Of a stretch of 64,000 bases of DNA, positions 1 through 8,570 are shown piece after piece. The DNA comes from DATBGO01 sp050011895. GTDB lineage: Bacteria > Actinomycetota > Actinomycetes > Streptosporangiales > Streptosporangiaceae. Positions within the stretch are counted from its first letter, which is position 1. Each line of letters opens with the position of its first letter. The translations under genes and the position numbers were made by a program. The notes under the pieces are model-generated. The model was not told the DNA's origin. It was given only the letters and a program-made list of their open reading frames with translations, and ran no database searches. The DNA is taken from the NCBI GenBank assembly GCA_050011895.1, contig JBEKIF010000011.1:28712-92711 (forward strand), in the 5' to 3' direction.

Positions 1-1315
1 GATCGCCAAGACCGCGCATGGCGGTCATCTCGACGCTCCAGGGGCCGATCCCCGGCAGCGCGCTGAGCTGAGCGCGGGCCCGCTGCCAGTCGCTGCCGAC
101 GCCCAGGTCGATCTCACCGGCCGCCAGCGCCGCGGTCAGCGCGGCGAACGTCTGCCGGCGCGAGGCCGGGACGGCCAGCGTGGCCGGGTCAACCGCAGCG
201 AGCGCGGCAACGTCGGGGAACAGCCGGGTCAGGCCGCCCGCCGGGTCCTCGACCGGCTCACCGCGGGCCTCGGCCAGCCGTCCGGCATGAGTACGCGCCG
301 CGGCCACCGACACCTGCTGGCCAAGCACGACGCGTACCGCGAACTCCGCTGCGTCGACCGTCCGCGGCACCCGGCGGCCCGGCGCCTTGTGCACCAGCGG
401 CGCGAGCACCGGATCGGCACTCAGCAGCTCCCCGGCGGCGACCGGGTCGGCATCGAGGTCGAGCAGTCGCCGGCACCGGCTGATCGCGCTGGCCAGGTCC
501 CGCAGGTCGGTCAGGGCCAGCTGGCACGCGATGTGCGCGGCCCATGGCCGCAGGGTGACGATGCCGTGCCCGTGCGGCAGCCGCAAGGTCCGCCGGTAGC
601 CGCCGTCGCGCCACTCCTCCACGCCGGGCACGGCGGTGGCCGCCAGATGGCCGAACAGGTTGTCCGGGCAGAGCGGGACGCGGAACGGCAGCCGCAGCTG
701 CAGCCCGCCGGCGGCGGCGGCCGGCGCCCCGCGGCCCGCGCGGTGGCGCAGCTGGGTCGGGGAAAGCGCGAACACTTCATGCACGGTCTCGTTGAAGGCC
801 CGGATGCTGGCAAAGCCGGCCGCGAACGCGACGTCGCCCATCGGCAACGAGCTGGTCTCGATCAGCAGCCGGGCGGTCTGCGCCCGCTGCGCCCTGGCCA
901 GTGCGAGCGGTCCCGCGCCCAGCTCGGCCAGCAGCTGCCGCTGGAGCTGCCGGACGCTGTAGCCGAGCCGGGCGGCCAGGCCGGGAACGCCGTCGGCGTC
1001 GATCACGCCGTCGGCGATCAGCCGCATCGCCCGCGCGACCAGGTCGGCGCGCTCGTTCCACTGCGGCGATCCGGGACTCGCGTCCGGGCGGCACCGCTTG
1101 CAGGCACGAAAGCCCGACTGTTGGGCGGCGGCGGCGCTCGGGAAGAAACGCATGTTCTCCGGCTTCGGCGGCACCGCGGGGCAACTCGGCCTGCAGTAGA
1201 TCCCGGTGGTGATCACCGCGCCGAAGAACCAGCCATCGAACCTGGCGTCCTTCGCCTGGAAGGCCCGCACGCAGCGCTCGGTGTCCTCATGCACCCTGCC
1301 AGCATCGGCGCTCAC
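1..1315 (-). CDS. Ada-AlkA fusion: alkylation-repair regulator and 3-methyladenine DNA glycosylase (3' end beyond window)
   Basis: The frame is open to the left edge of the window, so the C-terminus is missing (438 codons present). Residues 1-80 form the Ada methyl-phosphotriester domain, with the four zinc cysteines at C41 and C45 (GIYCRPSCPA) and C72 and C75 (ACKRC); in Ada one of these takes the methyl group. An AraC-type helix-turn-helix follows (around residues 90-170, with GDVAFAAGFASIRAFNETV). Then comes an AlkA glycosylase region containing LGQQVSVAAARTHA and the helix-hairpin-helix LPGIGPWSVEM at the very edge; the catalytic Asp lies at or just past the cut. There is no Cys-based O6-methyltransferase domain, as in other actinobacterial Ada-AlkA fusions. 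Start GTG 1315 was chosen; it follows a TAGCAT hexamer by 8 nt. GTG 1294 is an alternative. It diverges from the TetR gene. Confidence 0.9.
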   Translation of the reverse strand, partial: MSADAGRVHEDTERCVRAFQAKDARFDGWFFGAVITTGIYCRPSCPAVPPKPENMRFFPSAAAAQQSGFRACKRCRPDASPGSPQWNERADLVARAMRLIADGVIDADGVPGLAARLGYSVRQLQRQLLAELGAGPLALARAQRAQTARLLIETSSLPMGDVAFAAGFASIRAFNETVHEVFALSPTQLRHRAGRGAPAAAAGGLQLRLPFRVPLCPDNLFGHLAATAVPGVEEWRDGGYRRTLRLPHGHGIVTLRPWAAHIACQLALTDLRDLASAISRCRRLLDLDADPVAAGELLSADPVLAPLVHKAPGRRVPRTVDAAEFAVRVVLGQQVSVAAARTHAGRLAEARGEPVEDPAGGLTRLFPDVAALAAVDPATLAVPASRRQTFAALTAALAAGEIDLGVGSDWQRARAQLSALPGIGPWSVEMTAMRGLGD

Positions 1316-1387
1316 GGCCGCTGATGCTAGCGAAAATGCGACATGGCCCTTGCCCGCGAATCACGCCGGCTTGCTGAATCGGCAAAC

Positions 1388-1415
1388 TTGCGCAACACGA
1401 ACTTTTGCGTATGCT
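1388..1415 (+). promoter_or_regulatory. Promoter of the TetR-ABC operon, leaderless type
   Basis: TTGCGC (1388-1393) and TATGCT (1410-1415) are separated by 16 nt. The GTG at 1423 lies 7 nt after the hexamer, where a transcript would be expected to begin, and no Shine-Dalgarno precedes it. The stretch also holds the palindrome TTGCGCAA and a repeat of ACTTGCG/ACTTTTGCG, possible sites for the TetR protein itself. The operator role is inference. Confidence 0.5.
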
Positions 1416-1422
1416 GCATGTT

Positions 1423-2064
1423 GTGACCGAACACGCCGGCCCTGGCGAGCGGCTGCCCGGCCGCCGGCCGGCCGCCGGTCTCCGGGAGCGCAAGAAGCTG
1501 GCAACCCGGCGGGCGATCGGATCGGCGGCGATGCGGCTGGCCATCGAGCGCGGCCTGGACAACGTGCTCGTCGAGGACATCGCCGCGGCGGCAGGGGTGT
1601 CGCCCCGGACGGTCAACAACTATTTCGCCAGCAAATACGAGGCCATCTGCGCGCTCGCGATGGACCGGGGACGGCTGATGGGCGCGGCATTGCGCGACCG
1701 GCCGGCGGCCGAGCCGCTCTGGGAGGCGATCACCCACGCGGTCCTCGAGCAGTACGCCGCCGCCGATGAGGCCCCGGAAAAGGAGTGGATCGAAGGGGTA
1801 CGCCTGGTCATAAGATCGCCAGAGCTCGAAGGCGAATACCTGAAGACGCAGTATGTCGCGCAGCATGTGCTTGCCGCTGCGATCGCCGAGCGGATTGGCA
1901 CCGATTTGGACGCTGACATGTTTCCCCGGGTCATGGCGGGCGCTGTTACAGCGGCAATTCAAGTCGCCATGGAACGCTGGCTCTTCGCTGAGCCGCCCAT
2001 AGCGCTGGCGCCGCTGATCCGGCGCGCGCTCCGTGCGGTCAGCCATGCGCTGACCACTACCTAG
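1423..2064 (+). CDS. TetR-family transcriptional regulator
   Basis: A 213-residue TetR protein. The N-terminal helix-turn-helix is clear around residues 48-70 (VEDIAAAAGVSPRTVNNYF), followed by the usual variable all-helical ligand domain. It ends 10 nt before the first gene of a two-subunit ABC exporter on the same strand, so it is probably co-transcribed with it and represses the operon until a substrate binds; this is the standard arrangement for drug exporters but is inferred here. GTG 1423 was chosen because it sits 7 nt after a TATGCT hexamer; ATG 1411 and TTG 1405 are in-frame alternatives without a ribosome site. The ligand cannot be told from sequence. Confidence 0.88.
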   Translation: MTEHAGPGERLPGRRPAAGLRERKKLATRRAIGSAAMRLAIERGLDNVLVEDIAAAAGVSPRTVNNYFASKYEAICALAMDRGRLMGAALRDRPAAEPLWEAITHAVLEQYAAADEAPEKEWIEGVRLVIRSPELEGEYLKTQYVAQHVLAAAIAERIGTDLDADMFPRVMAGAVTAAIQVAMERWLFAEPPIALAPLIRRALRAVSHALTTT

Positions 2065-2074
2065 CGAGCCTTCT

Positions 2075-3808
2075 TTGCTGATCCGACTCCTGCGCGCCCA
2101 GCTGCGCCCCTACCGCAGGCCGGTCGCCCTCGTCGTGCTGTTGCAGCTGGTACAGACCCTGGCGACGCTGTACCTGCCCACCCTGAACGCCGAGATCATT
2201 GACAACGGCGTGATCACCGGCAACACCGGCTACATCGTGCGGACCGGCGGCGTCATGATCGCAGTGACGATCGTGCAGATCCTCAGCTCGGTCGGTGCCG
2301 TGTACTTCGGGGCCCGCACCGCCATGGCGATGGGCCGGGACGTCCGGCAAGCCGTATTCACCCGGGTGCACGACTTCTCCGCCCGCGACGTGGCCAGGTT
2401 CGGCGCGCCGTCCCTGATCACCCGGACCACCAACGACGTCCAGCAGGTCCAGATGCTGGCCATGATGACGTTCACCATGATGGTGTCGGCCCCCATCATG
2501 TGCGTCGGCGGCATCATCCTGGCGCTCGACCAGGACGTGGCGCTGTCCTCCCTGCTGCTGGTCGCCGTTCCGGCTCTCGGCGTCATCGTGGGGCTGATCA
2601 TCGCCCGGATGCGGCCCCTGTTCCGGGCCATGCAGGACCGGCTGGACGAGATCAACCGGGTGCTCCGCGAGCAGATCACCGGCGTCCGGGTGGTCCGGGC
2701 CTTCGTCCGCGACGACCTGGAGCAGGAGCGGTTCGCTGGAGCCAGCACCCAGCTGATGAACGTCTCGCTCGGGGTCGGGCGGCTGATGGCCCTGATGTTC
2801 CCCGCAGTGATGGTGGTGCTGAACTTCTCCAGCGTCGCCGTGCTCTGGTTCGGCGGGCACCTGGTGGCCAGCGGGAGCATGCAGATCGGCCAGCTGACCG
2901 CGTTCCTGTCCTACCTGATGCAGATCCTCATCTCGGTCATGATGGCGACGTTCATGTTCATGATGGTGCCCCGCGCCGAGGTCTGCGCCGAGCGCATCGT
3001 GGCGGTGCTGGACACTGAACCCGATGTCGTCCCGCCGGCCAGCCCGGTGCGCACCGCCGCGGTGCACGGCTATCTCGAGCTGGCCGACGTGGAATTCCGT
3101 TATCCCGGCGCCGCCGACCCGGTGCTGCGCGGGATCAGCCTGGCCGCCAGGCCCGGCGAGATCACCGCGGTCATCGGCGGCACCGGCAGCGGCAAGACGA
3201 CCTTGCTGAATCTCATCCCGCGGCTGTTCGACGCGACCGGCGGTGCCGTGCTCGTGGACGGGGTCAACGTCAGGGACCTGGACCCGGAGGTGCTGTCGGC
3301 CGCGGTGGGATTCGTGCCGCAGAAGCCCTACCTGTTCTCCGGGACGGTCGGGTCCAACCTGCGGTACGGCAAGCCCGGCGCCACCGATGAGGAACTCTGG
3401 CTGGCGCTGGAGATCGCGCAGGCCCGCGGGTTCGTCGAGCGGATGGACGGCGCCCTGGACGCGAAGATCGCCCAGGGCGGCACCAACGTCTCCGGCGGCC
3501 AGCGCCAGCGGCTGGCCATCGCCCGCGCGCTCGTGCACCGTCCGGAGATCTACCTGTTCGACGACTCTTTCTCGGCGCTGGACTACGCGACCGACGCCGC
3601 GCTGCGGGCCGCGCTGGCTGCCGAGACGGCGGATGCGACGGTCGTCATCGTCGCGCAGCGGGTGGCCACCATCAGGCACGCCGACCGCATCATCGTGCTG
3701 GAGGCGGGCCAGGTCGTCGCCACCGGCACCCACTCCGAGCTGATGGCCACCAGCGGCACCTACCGGGACATCGTGCTGTCCCAGCTGACTGAGCAGGAGG
3801 CGGCCTGA
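2075..3808 (+). CDS. ABC exporter half-transporter, subunit 1 (degenerate catalytic site)
   Basis: A 577-residue half-transporter: six-helix type I exporter domain (residues ~1-310), then an ATPase domain. The Walker A is GGTGSGKTTLL near residue 368 and the signature VSGGQRQRLAIARAL is intact. The Walker B reads YLFDDSFSALD, with Asp where the catalytic Glu should be, so its own site is probably non-hydrolytic. The next gene has the opposite pattern, so the pair should form a heterodimer with one active and one degenerate ATP site, as in BmrCD and TM287/288. Start is TTG 2075 (MLIRLLRAQLRPYRRP, a typical exporter N-terminus). The stop overlaps the next start as ATGA, so the two are translationally coupled. 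Substrate unknown; multidrug or lipid export is likely. Confidence 0.92.
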   Translation: MLIRLLRAQLRPYRRPVALVVLLQLVQTLATLYLPTLNAEIIDNGVITGNTGYIVRTGGVMIAVTIVQILSSVGAVYFGARTAMAMGRDVRQAVFTRVHDFSARDVARFGAPSLITRTTNDVQQVQMLAMMTFTMMVSAPIMCVGGIILALDQDVALSSLLLVAVPALGVIVGLIIARMRPLFRAMQDRLDEINRVLREQITGVRVVRAFVRDDLEQERFAGASTQLMNVSLGVGRLMALMFPAVMVVLNFSSVAVLWFGGHLVASGSMQIGQLTAFLSYLMQILISVMMATFMFMMVPRAEVCAERIVAVLDTEPDVVPPASPVRTAAVHGYLELADVEFRYPGAADPVLRGISLAARPGEITAVIGGTGSGKTTLLNLIPRLFDATGGAVLVDGVNVRDLDPEVLSAAVGFVPQKPYLFSGTVGSNLRYGKPGATDEELWLALEIAQARGFVERMDGALDAKIAQGGTNVSGGQRQRLAIARALVHRPEIYLFDDSFSALDYATDAALRAALAAETADATVVIVAQRVATIRHADRIIVLEAGQVVATGTHSELMATSGTYRDIVLSQLTEQEAA

Positions 3809-5946
3809 TGACCGCCGCACCAGGCACCACCTCGCCAGGCAGCGCGGGCTCCGGCGGCGGCCCGGCCGACGGCGGCCGTAGCGGCGGAGGCCGGCCAGGC
3901 GGGGGACCGCCGGGCGGGGGACCGCCGGGCGGGGGACCGCCGGAGGGCAGGCCGCCTGATGGCGGCGCCGGTGAAGCACCGGTGCCGCAGCGCGGCCCTG
4001 GCCCGCCGCCCGGCGCCCGGCGCGGACCGGTCGCCTTCATGAGCGGCATGTCGACCGAGAAGCCGCTGAACTTCCGCGGCTCGGCGCGCCGGCTACTGGG
4101 CATGCTCCGCCCGGAACGGCCGCTGATCGTCCTGGCCATCGGCCTGGCCACGGTCAGCGTGACCCTGGCGGTGCTCGGCCCGCGGCTGCTGGGCGCCGCC
4201 ACGAACCTGATCTTCGCCGGCGTGGTCGGCCGCCTGATCCCGGCCGGGGTGACGAAGGCGGAAATGATCACCCGGCTGCGCCAGGAAGGCCGCGGCACCC
4301 AGGCGGACATGCTCGGCTCCATGAACATCGCGCCCGGCCACGGGATCGATTTCAGCGCCGTCGGGCGGGTTCTGCTGATCGTGCTGGTGCTCTACGCGTG
4401 CTCGGCGGTGTTCAGCTGGCTGCAGGGCCGCGCGGTCGCGGCCATCGTGCAGCGCTCGGTGTTCCGGCTCCGCGAGCAGGCCGCGACGAAGCTGTCCAGG
4501 CTGCCGCTGAGCTACTTCGACCGGCAGCCGCGCGGCGAGATACTCAGCCGCGTCACCAACGACATCGACAACCTCGCCCAGTCGATGCAGCAGACCCTGA
4601 GCCAGGTGCTGACCTCGCTGCTGACCATCGTCGGCGTGATCACCATCATGTTCGTCATCTCGCCGCTGCTCGCGCTGATCGCGCTGGTCACCGTGCCGGT
4701 ATCGGTGCTGGTCGTGGCGCGGATCGGCAAGCGCGCCCAGCCGCAGTTCATCAAGCAGTGGTCCACCACCGGCAAGCTCAACGGCCACATCGAGGAGATG
4801 TACACCGGGCATTCGCTGGTCAAGGTGTTCGGCCAGCGCGAGGAGGCGATGCGCACCTTCACCGAGCACAACGACGCGCTGTTCGACTCCAGCTACCGGG
4901 CGCAGTTCATTTCGGGCACGATCCAGCCGGCGATGATGTTCGTCGGCAACCTCAATTATGTCCTGGTCGCCGTGGTCGGAGCGCTACAGGTGGCGTCGGG
5001 CGCGTTGTCCCTGGGCGCCGTCCAGGCGTTCATCCAGTACTCCAGGCAATTCAGCCAGCCGCTGACCCAGGTGGCCAGCATGGCCAACCTGCTGCAGTCC
5101 GGGGTGGCCTCGGCGGAGCGGGTATTCGCGCTGCTCGATGCGACCGAGCAGGGGGCCGAGCCGGCCGTGCCGGCCCGTCCGGAGCGGGTCACCGGGCGGG
5201 TTGACTTCCGGGATATCTCGTTCAGGTACTTTCCCGATACCCCGCTGATCGATGACCTGTCGCTGACCGTTCAGCCCGGCCAGACCGTTGCCATCGTCGG
5301 GCCCACCGGAGCGGGCAAGACCACCCTGGTCAACCTGCTGATGCGGTTCTACGAGCTCGACGGCGGCCAGATCACCGTGGACGGGATCGACATCGCCTCG
5401 ATGCGCCGGGACGAGCTGCGGGCGATGACCGGCATGGTGCTGCAGGATGCCTGGGTATTCGGCGGCACGATCGCCGACAACATCGCCTACGGCTCCCCGG
5501 GCGCGACCCGGGAAGCCGTCCTCGAGGCGGCCAAGGCGACCTACGTCGACCGGTTCGTGCGGACCCTGCCGGACGGGTACGAGACGGTCCTGGACGACGA
5601 GGGCGGCAACGTCAGCATGGGGGAGCGGCAGCTGATCACGATCGCACGGGCCTTCCTGGCCCGGCCGGCCATCCTGATCCTGGACGAGGCGACCAGCTCC
5701 GTCGACACCCGTACCGAGGTGCTGATTCAGCGGGCGATGAACTCGCTGCGCCAGGGCCGGACCAGCTTCGTGATCGCGCACCGGCTGTCCACGATCAGGG
5801 ACGCCGACCTCATCCTGGTGATGGAAGCCGGCCGGATCGTCGAGCAGGGCACGCATGCCGGGCTGCTGGCCGCCGGTGCCGCCTACGCCCGGCTGTACGA
5901 GGCGCAGTTCGCCCAGGCCATGACGGAGATCGAGGTACCGGTCTGA
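3808..5946 (+). CDS. ABC exporter half-transporter, subunit 2 (consensus catalytic site)
   Basis: A 712-residue half-transporter. The first ~90 residues are Gly/Pro-rich and low complexity, with three 15-bp units coding GGGPP at 3901-3945. Six membrane helices follow, with a long extracytoplasmic loop after helix 1 (around residues 135-175). The ATPase domain has Walker A GPTGAGKTTLV near residue 497 and Walker B ILILDEATSSVD with the catalytic Glu. Its signature is altered to VSMGERQ instead of LSGGQ. The active site would therefore use this Walker A/B with the intact signature of subunit 1. ATG 3808 overlaps the upstream stop. It is the last gene of the TetR-led operon. Confidence 0.92.
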   Translation: MTAAPGTTSPGSAGSGGGPADGGRSGGGRPGGGPPGGGPPGGGPPEGRPPDGGAGEAPVPQRGPGPPPGARRGPVAFMSGMSTEKPLNFRGSARRLLGMLRPERPLIVLAIGLATVSVTLAVLGPRLLGAATNLIFAGVVGRLIPAGVTKAEMITRLRQEGRGTQADMLGSMNIAPGHGIDFSAVGRVLLIVLVLYACSAVFSWLQGRAVAAIVQRSVFRLREQAATKLSRLPLSYFDRQPRGEILSRVTNDIDNLAQSMQQTLSQVLTSLLTIVGVITIMFVISPLLALIALVTVPVSVLVVARIGKRAQPQFIKQWSTTGKLNGHIEEMYTGHSLVKVFGQREEAMRTFTEHNDALFDSSYRAQFISGTIQPAMMFVGNLNYVLVAVVGALQVASGALSLGAVQAFIQYSRQFSQPLTQVASMANLLQSGVASAERVFALLDATEQGAEPAVPARPERVTGRVDFRDISFRYFPDTPLIDDLSLTVQPGQTVAIVGPTGAGKTTLVNLLMRFYELDGGQITVDGIDIASMRRDELRAMTGMVLQDAWVFGGTIADNIAYGSPGATREAVLEAAKATYVDRFVRTLPDGYETVLDDEGGNVSMGERQLITIARAFLARPAILILDEATSSVDTRTEVLIQRAMNSLRQGRTSFVIAHRLSTIRDADLILVMEAGRIVEQGTHAGLLAAGAAYARLYEAQFAQAMTEIEVPV

Positions 5947-6051
5947 GCGGTCCCACCACCAGTTCCAAGGTCGACCGGCTGGAGTTCCCCGATTTTCGGG
6001 AGCACCTGGCACAGTCGCAGCGTCGGTCCGCATCGCGCAGGGAGGCATTTC

Positions 6052-6453
6052 ATGCGGCCCGGGCCGAGGCCGCTGGCAGGAGCCGGGAGCCTCGACTGGG
6101 TGGCGAGCACGCTGTCGGCCACGGCGCTGCTCTCCGAGGTGCGGGAATCGACGGGGCGCGTCTCAGGGCTCGTCGCGGCGGTGAAGTCCTACTCACAGCT
6201 CGACCGGGCCTCGCAGCAGCTCATCAACGTCACCGAGGGCATCGACAGCACGCTGGTGATGCTCGGGCATAAGCTGCGCGACGACGTCACCGTCGTCCGT
6301 GACCATGGAACTGACGTGCCGCTCATCGAGGCAAGCCCGGGCGAGCTCAACCAGGTGTGGACGAACGTCATCGACGCCATGGAGGGAAGCGGCACCGCGG
6401 TTCGCCGCGGTCAGGGCTATCTTCGCCCGAAGCACTACGCAGCCGAGCCTTAG
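6052..6453 (+). pseudogene. Remnant of a sensor histidine kinase (DHp helix and broken N-box)
   Basis: The 133-codon frame matches the middle of a family of actinobacterial sensor kinases: a dimerisation-type helix (VSGLVAAVKSYSQLDRAS), the TEGIDSTLVMLGHKL segment, and the start of the ATPase domain. In this family the N-box usually reads ELNQVWTNLIDNAIDAM; here it reads ELNQVWTNVIDAM, missing the Asn-bearing residues that bind Mg-ATP. After GSGT the sequence departs from the family and stops, so the rest of the ATPase (G boxes) and the N-terminal sensor are absent. A good ribosome site (GGGAGG, 6 nt before ATG 6052) remains. Best read as a decayed gene; an inactive small protein is possible. 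The family consensus is from memory. Confidence 0.6.
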
Positions 6454-6464
6454 CCCCGGCGCCG

Positions 6465-6478
6465 ATAATGTACATTAT
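6465..6478. promoter_or_regulatory. 14-bp perfect palindrome, possible operator
   Basis: ATAATGTACATTAT is perfectly symmetric and AT-rich in a GC-rich setting. It lies 12 nt after the stop of the kinase remnant. On the minus strand it is directly preceded by TTGACA. It looks like a binding site for a dimeric repressor, but no intact gene starts beside it; the nearest minus-strand relic is the kinase remnant's own 3' end, so its role is unknown. Confidence 0.4.
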
Positions 6479-6680
6479 GTCAAGTTGTCGCCACCCGGCC
6501 CGGGAACCACCTTCACCCGGTCCTCTCTTCGTGACTGTCCTGTCTCACCGAGGCCCGCCAGGACAGTCTGCGGATCATCGGCCGCGGGCGGCGATGATCT
6601 CCGGCTGCCTGCGGGTCCAGTTCTGCGGATGCTGCCTCGCGGGTGAGTTCGATCATTGGTCCCCGCGCCGGGAACGGGGT

Positions 6681-6992
6681 TCAGCTCGCCTGCCGGTACC
6701 GGTCCAGGATCGCGGCGCGCAGCGCCGGCCCTGATGAGCCGAGCGCCTGCAGGATCGGCGGCACCAGCCCGCTCGTCATCCCGATCAGGGCGAGCGTGAC
6801 ATGCTCGACGCCGATGTGCTGGTCGTGCCGGGCCTGCGCCTCGCGAAGGCTGTTCACCAGGACCTTTCTGGCGCGCGGGGTAAACGGCAGGTGACCGGCA
6901 GGAGGGGCGCCTGCGGCCCGGTAGCGGCCGGTGGCCTCGGTCCGGCCCGGGCCGGGAGCCGGTGCGGCTGGGACGGCGCGCCGGGCGCGGTG
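6681..6992 (-). pseudogene. Truncated Clp N-terminal repeat (Clp_N) protein
   Basis: This frame encodes a clear second Clp_N repeat: HLPFTPRARKVLVNSLREA, then HDQHIGVEHVTLALIG, then LQALGSSGPALRAAIL, ending at TGA 6681. Clp_N repeats are found at the N-terminus of ClpC/ClpA unfoldases and in small stand-alone proteins, where they bind substrates or adaptors. The first repeat and any ATG or GTG at the expected place are missing: reading upstream the frame meets TGA at 6993-6995 inside a palindrome, and the first in-frame start is GTG 6857 in the middle of the repeat. It is therefore probably a 5'-truncated relic or a frameshifted gene. Confidence 0.55.
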
Positions 6993-7036
6993 TCAGCATG
7001 TGCTGACAGGACGGGAGCGTCAACACATGCTGACGC
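6991..7036. promoter_or_regulatory. Pair of inverted repeats upstream of the Clp_N relic
   Basis: TGTCAGCATGTGCTGACA at 6991-7008 is a perfect 18-bp palindrome. A second, imperfect copy occupies 7017-7036, with 6-bp arms GCGTCA and TGACGC around ACACATGC; the two share the TCA(N)8TGA skeleton and their centres are about 27 bp apart. They lie between the membrane-protein gene and the Clp_N relic, in the position of a control region for the latter. They do not match the HspR (HAIR) or ClgR motifs I know. Confidence 0.45.
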
Positions 7037-7063
7037 GGTGGCCGCCGGCCTTCTGGGCGGCGG

Positions 7064-8359
7064 TCAACGCGGCCACCGCGAGCTGACGGCCAGGCCCGTC
7101 CCCCGCTCCGCCGGCACCCGCGGAGCCAGCCCGCCATGACGGCCGCCGCGTCGCCAGCCGGCCGGCGCGGCGCAGAAAAGGATCAGCCCGAGCCCGGCGG
7201 CCATCGTCCCCCACCAGAGCCAGGGGCCGCGCCACGAGGCCTGGGAGACGAAGGTGAGCGCCGAGGCCGTGACCGCCGTCGGGATGAGGCGCGCCCAGCT
7301 GCCCGATGCGGTCGCCAGTGCGACCGCGAGCACCGGCCACAGGTAATAGGCGACCATCACGGGCTCGAACACGCAGCGGAGCGCCAGCGCCGCCGCCACC
7401 CACCACAGCAGTTCCGCGAGCGCCTCGGGGCTCCACTGCGCCGTCTCCCGCCGCGCGCGCCACCGGCGCCCGACGACGAGCGCACATCCGCAGGCCGCTG
7501 CGATGGCAAGTGCCCTCGCGGGTCCGGCGGCCACCGCCCCGTTGCTGAAGTGCGGGGCGAGTGACGTCCACGGAGTGGGGTGATCGATGGCCGGCCAGTT
7601 GGGCTGGCTGGTGATTGCCTTCACGGTGGCCGTCCAGTTCGCCGACGCCGCGGCGCCGACCAGGAGCGCGCCAGGGACGGCGGCTCGGGCGAGAAAACCG
7701 GGCAGCCGCCTCGGCTCGAGGACCACCAGGACGACGGGCAGCGCGAGCAGGACGAGCGGCTGCACGGCGGCAGCCGACCCGATGAGCCACGCGGATCGCT
7801 CGGCTTTCGACTCGGACAGCGCCAGGATGCCGAACAGGAGCAGTGCCACGGCCACGGCGTCCTCGGGATGACCCCAGCGCACCGAGACGCTCCACAGCGC
7901 GACCGCCTCCGCGGCGGCGAGCACTGCCCGCTTCGGGCGGTGCACGCCCAGCCGGTCGGCGATCGCGTCGGCGGCGAACAGCGCAGCCGCCGACAGGGCG
8001 ATCTCGTAGGGCCCGGCGAGCAGCCACGCGCCCGGATGGGCGTTGTGCGCGCCCGGAGCCCCGAGCCCGAGTCCTGCCGCGTCGATCAGCGCCACGACCG
8101 GGACCAGGATCAGGGCCGCGCCGGGCGGAGCGACCAGGGCGGTCGGCCGCGTGTACAGGCCGCTCAGGTCCAGATGCCAGATGCGGTGCGCTGCCACCAG
8201 CGTTCCCCACAGGTCATCGGGAAGCGACCAGTCAGGCTTCCCGACCAGATGGGGTCCCCACCAGGTCGTGGAGAGCATCCCGATGGCGATGAGAACGACC
8301 GTGGCGAGGACCGGGAACATCCTTCTGGCGAGCCACGGCATGGGCGCGGGCACCGGCAT
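7064..8359 (-). CDS. Polytopic membrane protein, GT-C/GT87-like
   Basis: A 431-residue protein with roughly ten hydrophobic segments. After the first helix comes an extracytoplasmic loop with WWGPHLVGKPDWSLPDDLW, and helices continue to about residue 405. The overall shape (short N-terminal helix, acidic loop, many helices) resembles the actinobacterial GT87-type membrane glycosyltransferases that use lipid-linked sugars, but I see no motif that proves activity. ATG 8359 is the start; ATG 8341 (MPWLARRMFP) is an alternative. It stands alone, divergent from the membrane gene at 8571, with the Clp_N relic downstream. Confidence 0.75.
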   Translation of the reverse strand: MPVPAPMPWLARRMFPVLATVVLIAIGMLSTTWWGPHLVGKPDWSLPDDLWGTLVAAHRIWHLDLSGLYTRPTALVAPPGAALILVPVVALIDAAGLGLGAPGAHNAHPGAWLLAGPYEIALSAAALFAADAIADRLGVHRPKRAVLAAAEAVALWSVSVRWGHPEDAVAVALLLFGILALSESKAERSAWLIGSAAAVQPLVLLALPVVLVVLEPRRLPGFLARAAVPGALLVGAAASANWTATVKAITSQPNWPAIDHPTPWTSLAPHFSNGAVAAGPARALAIAAACGCALVVGRRWRARRETAQWSPEALAELLWWVAAALALRCVFEPVMVAYYLWPVLAVALATASGSWARLIPTAVTASALTFVSQASWRGPWLWWGTMAAGLGLILFCAAPAGWRRGGRHGGLAPRVPAERGTGLAVSSRWPR

Positions 8360-8570
8360 GGCGTTACTGGCCGCAGGCTGGGCCGGGCGCGGGCCGGCCG
8401 AAGCCGTCGGATAGGACTGCTGTGTTCTGTCGGACCCCGTGCTCGGCCATGGCTATCATTGTCGTCTTTCCCGCGGGAGAGCGGCAGGCTGCCCGGCGCT
8501 CGCAGCAGCGGGCGAGTCATTCGCCGCGTCTGCGGGCGAGTCAGTGCGCGGGCCGAATACCCTGATCCCC

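Noticed and set aside
287..1324. A 345-codon plus-strand frame opposite Ada-AlkA
   Set aside because: The minus strand codes clear Ada and AlkA motifs; the plus product is Arg/Gln/His-rich shadow sequence.
2057..3979. A 640-codon minus-strand frame opposite the first ABC subunit
   Set aside because: Shadow of the exporter gene, with His/Asp/Gln-rich meaningless composition.
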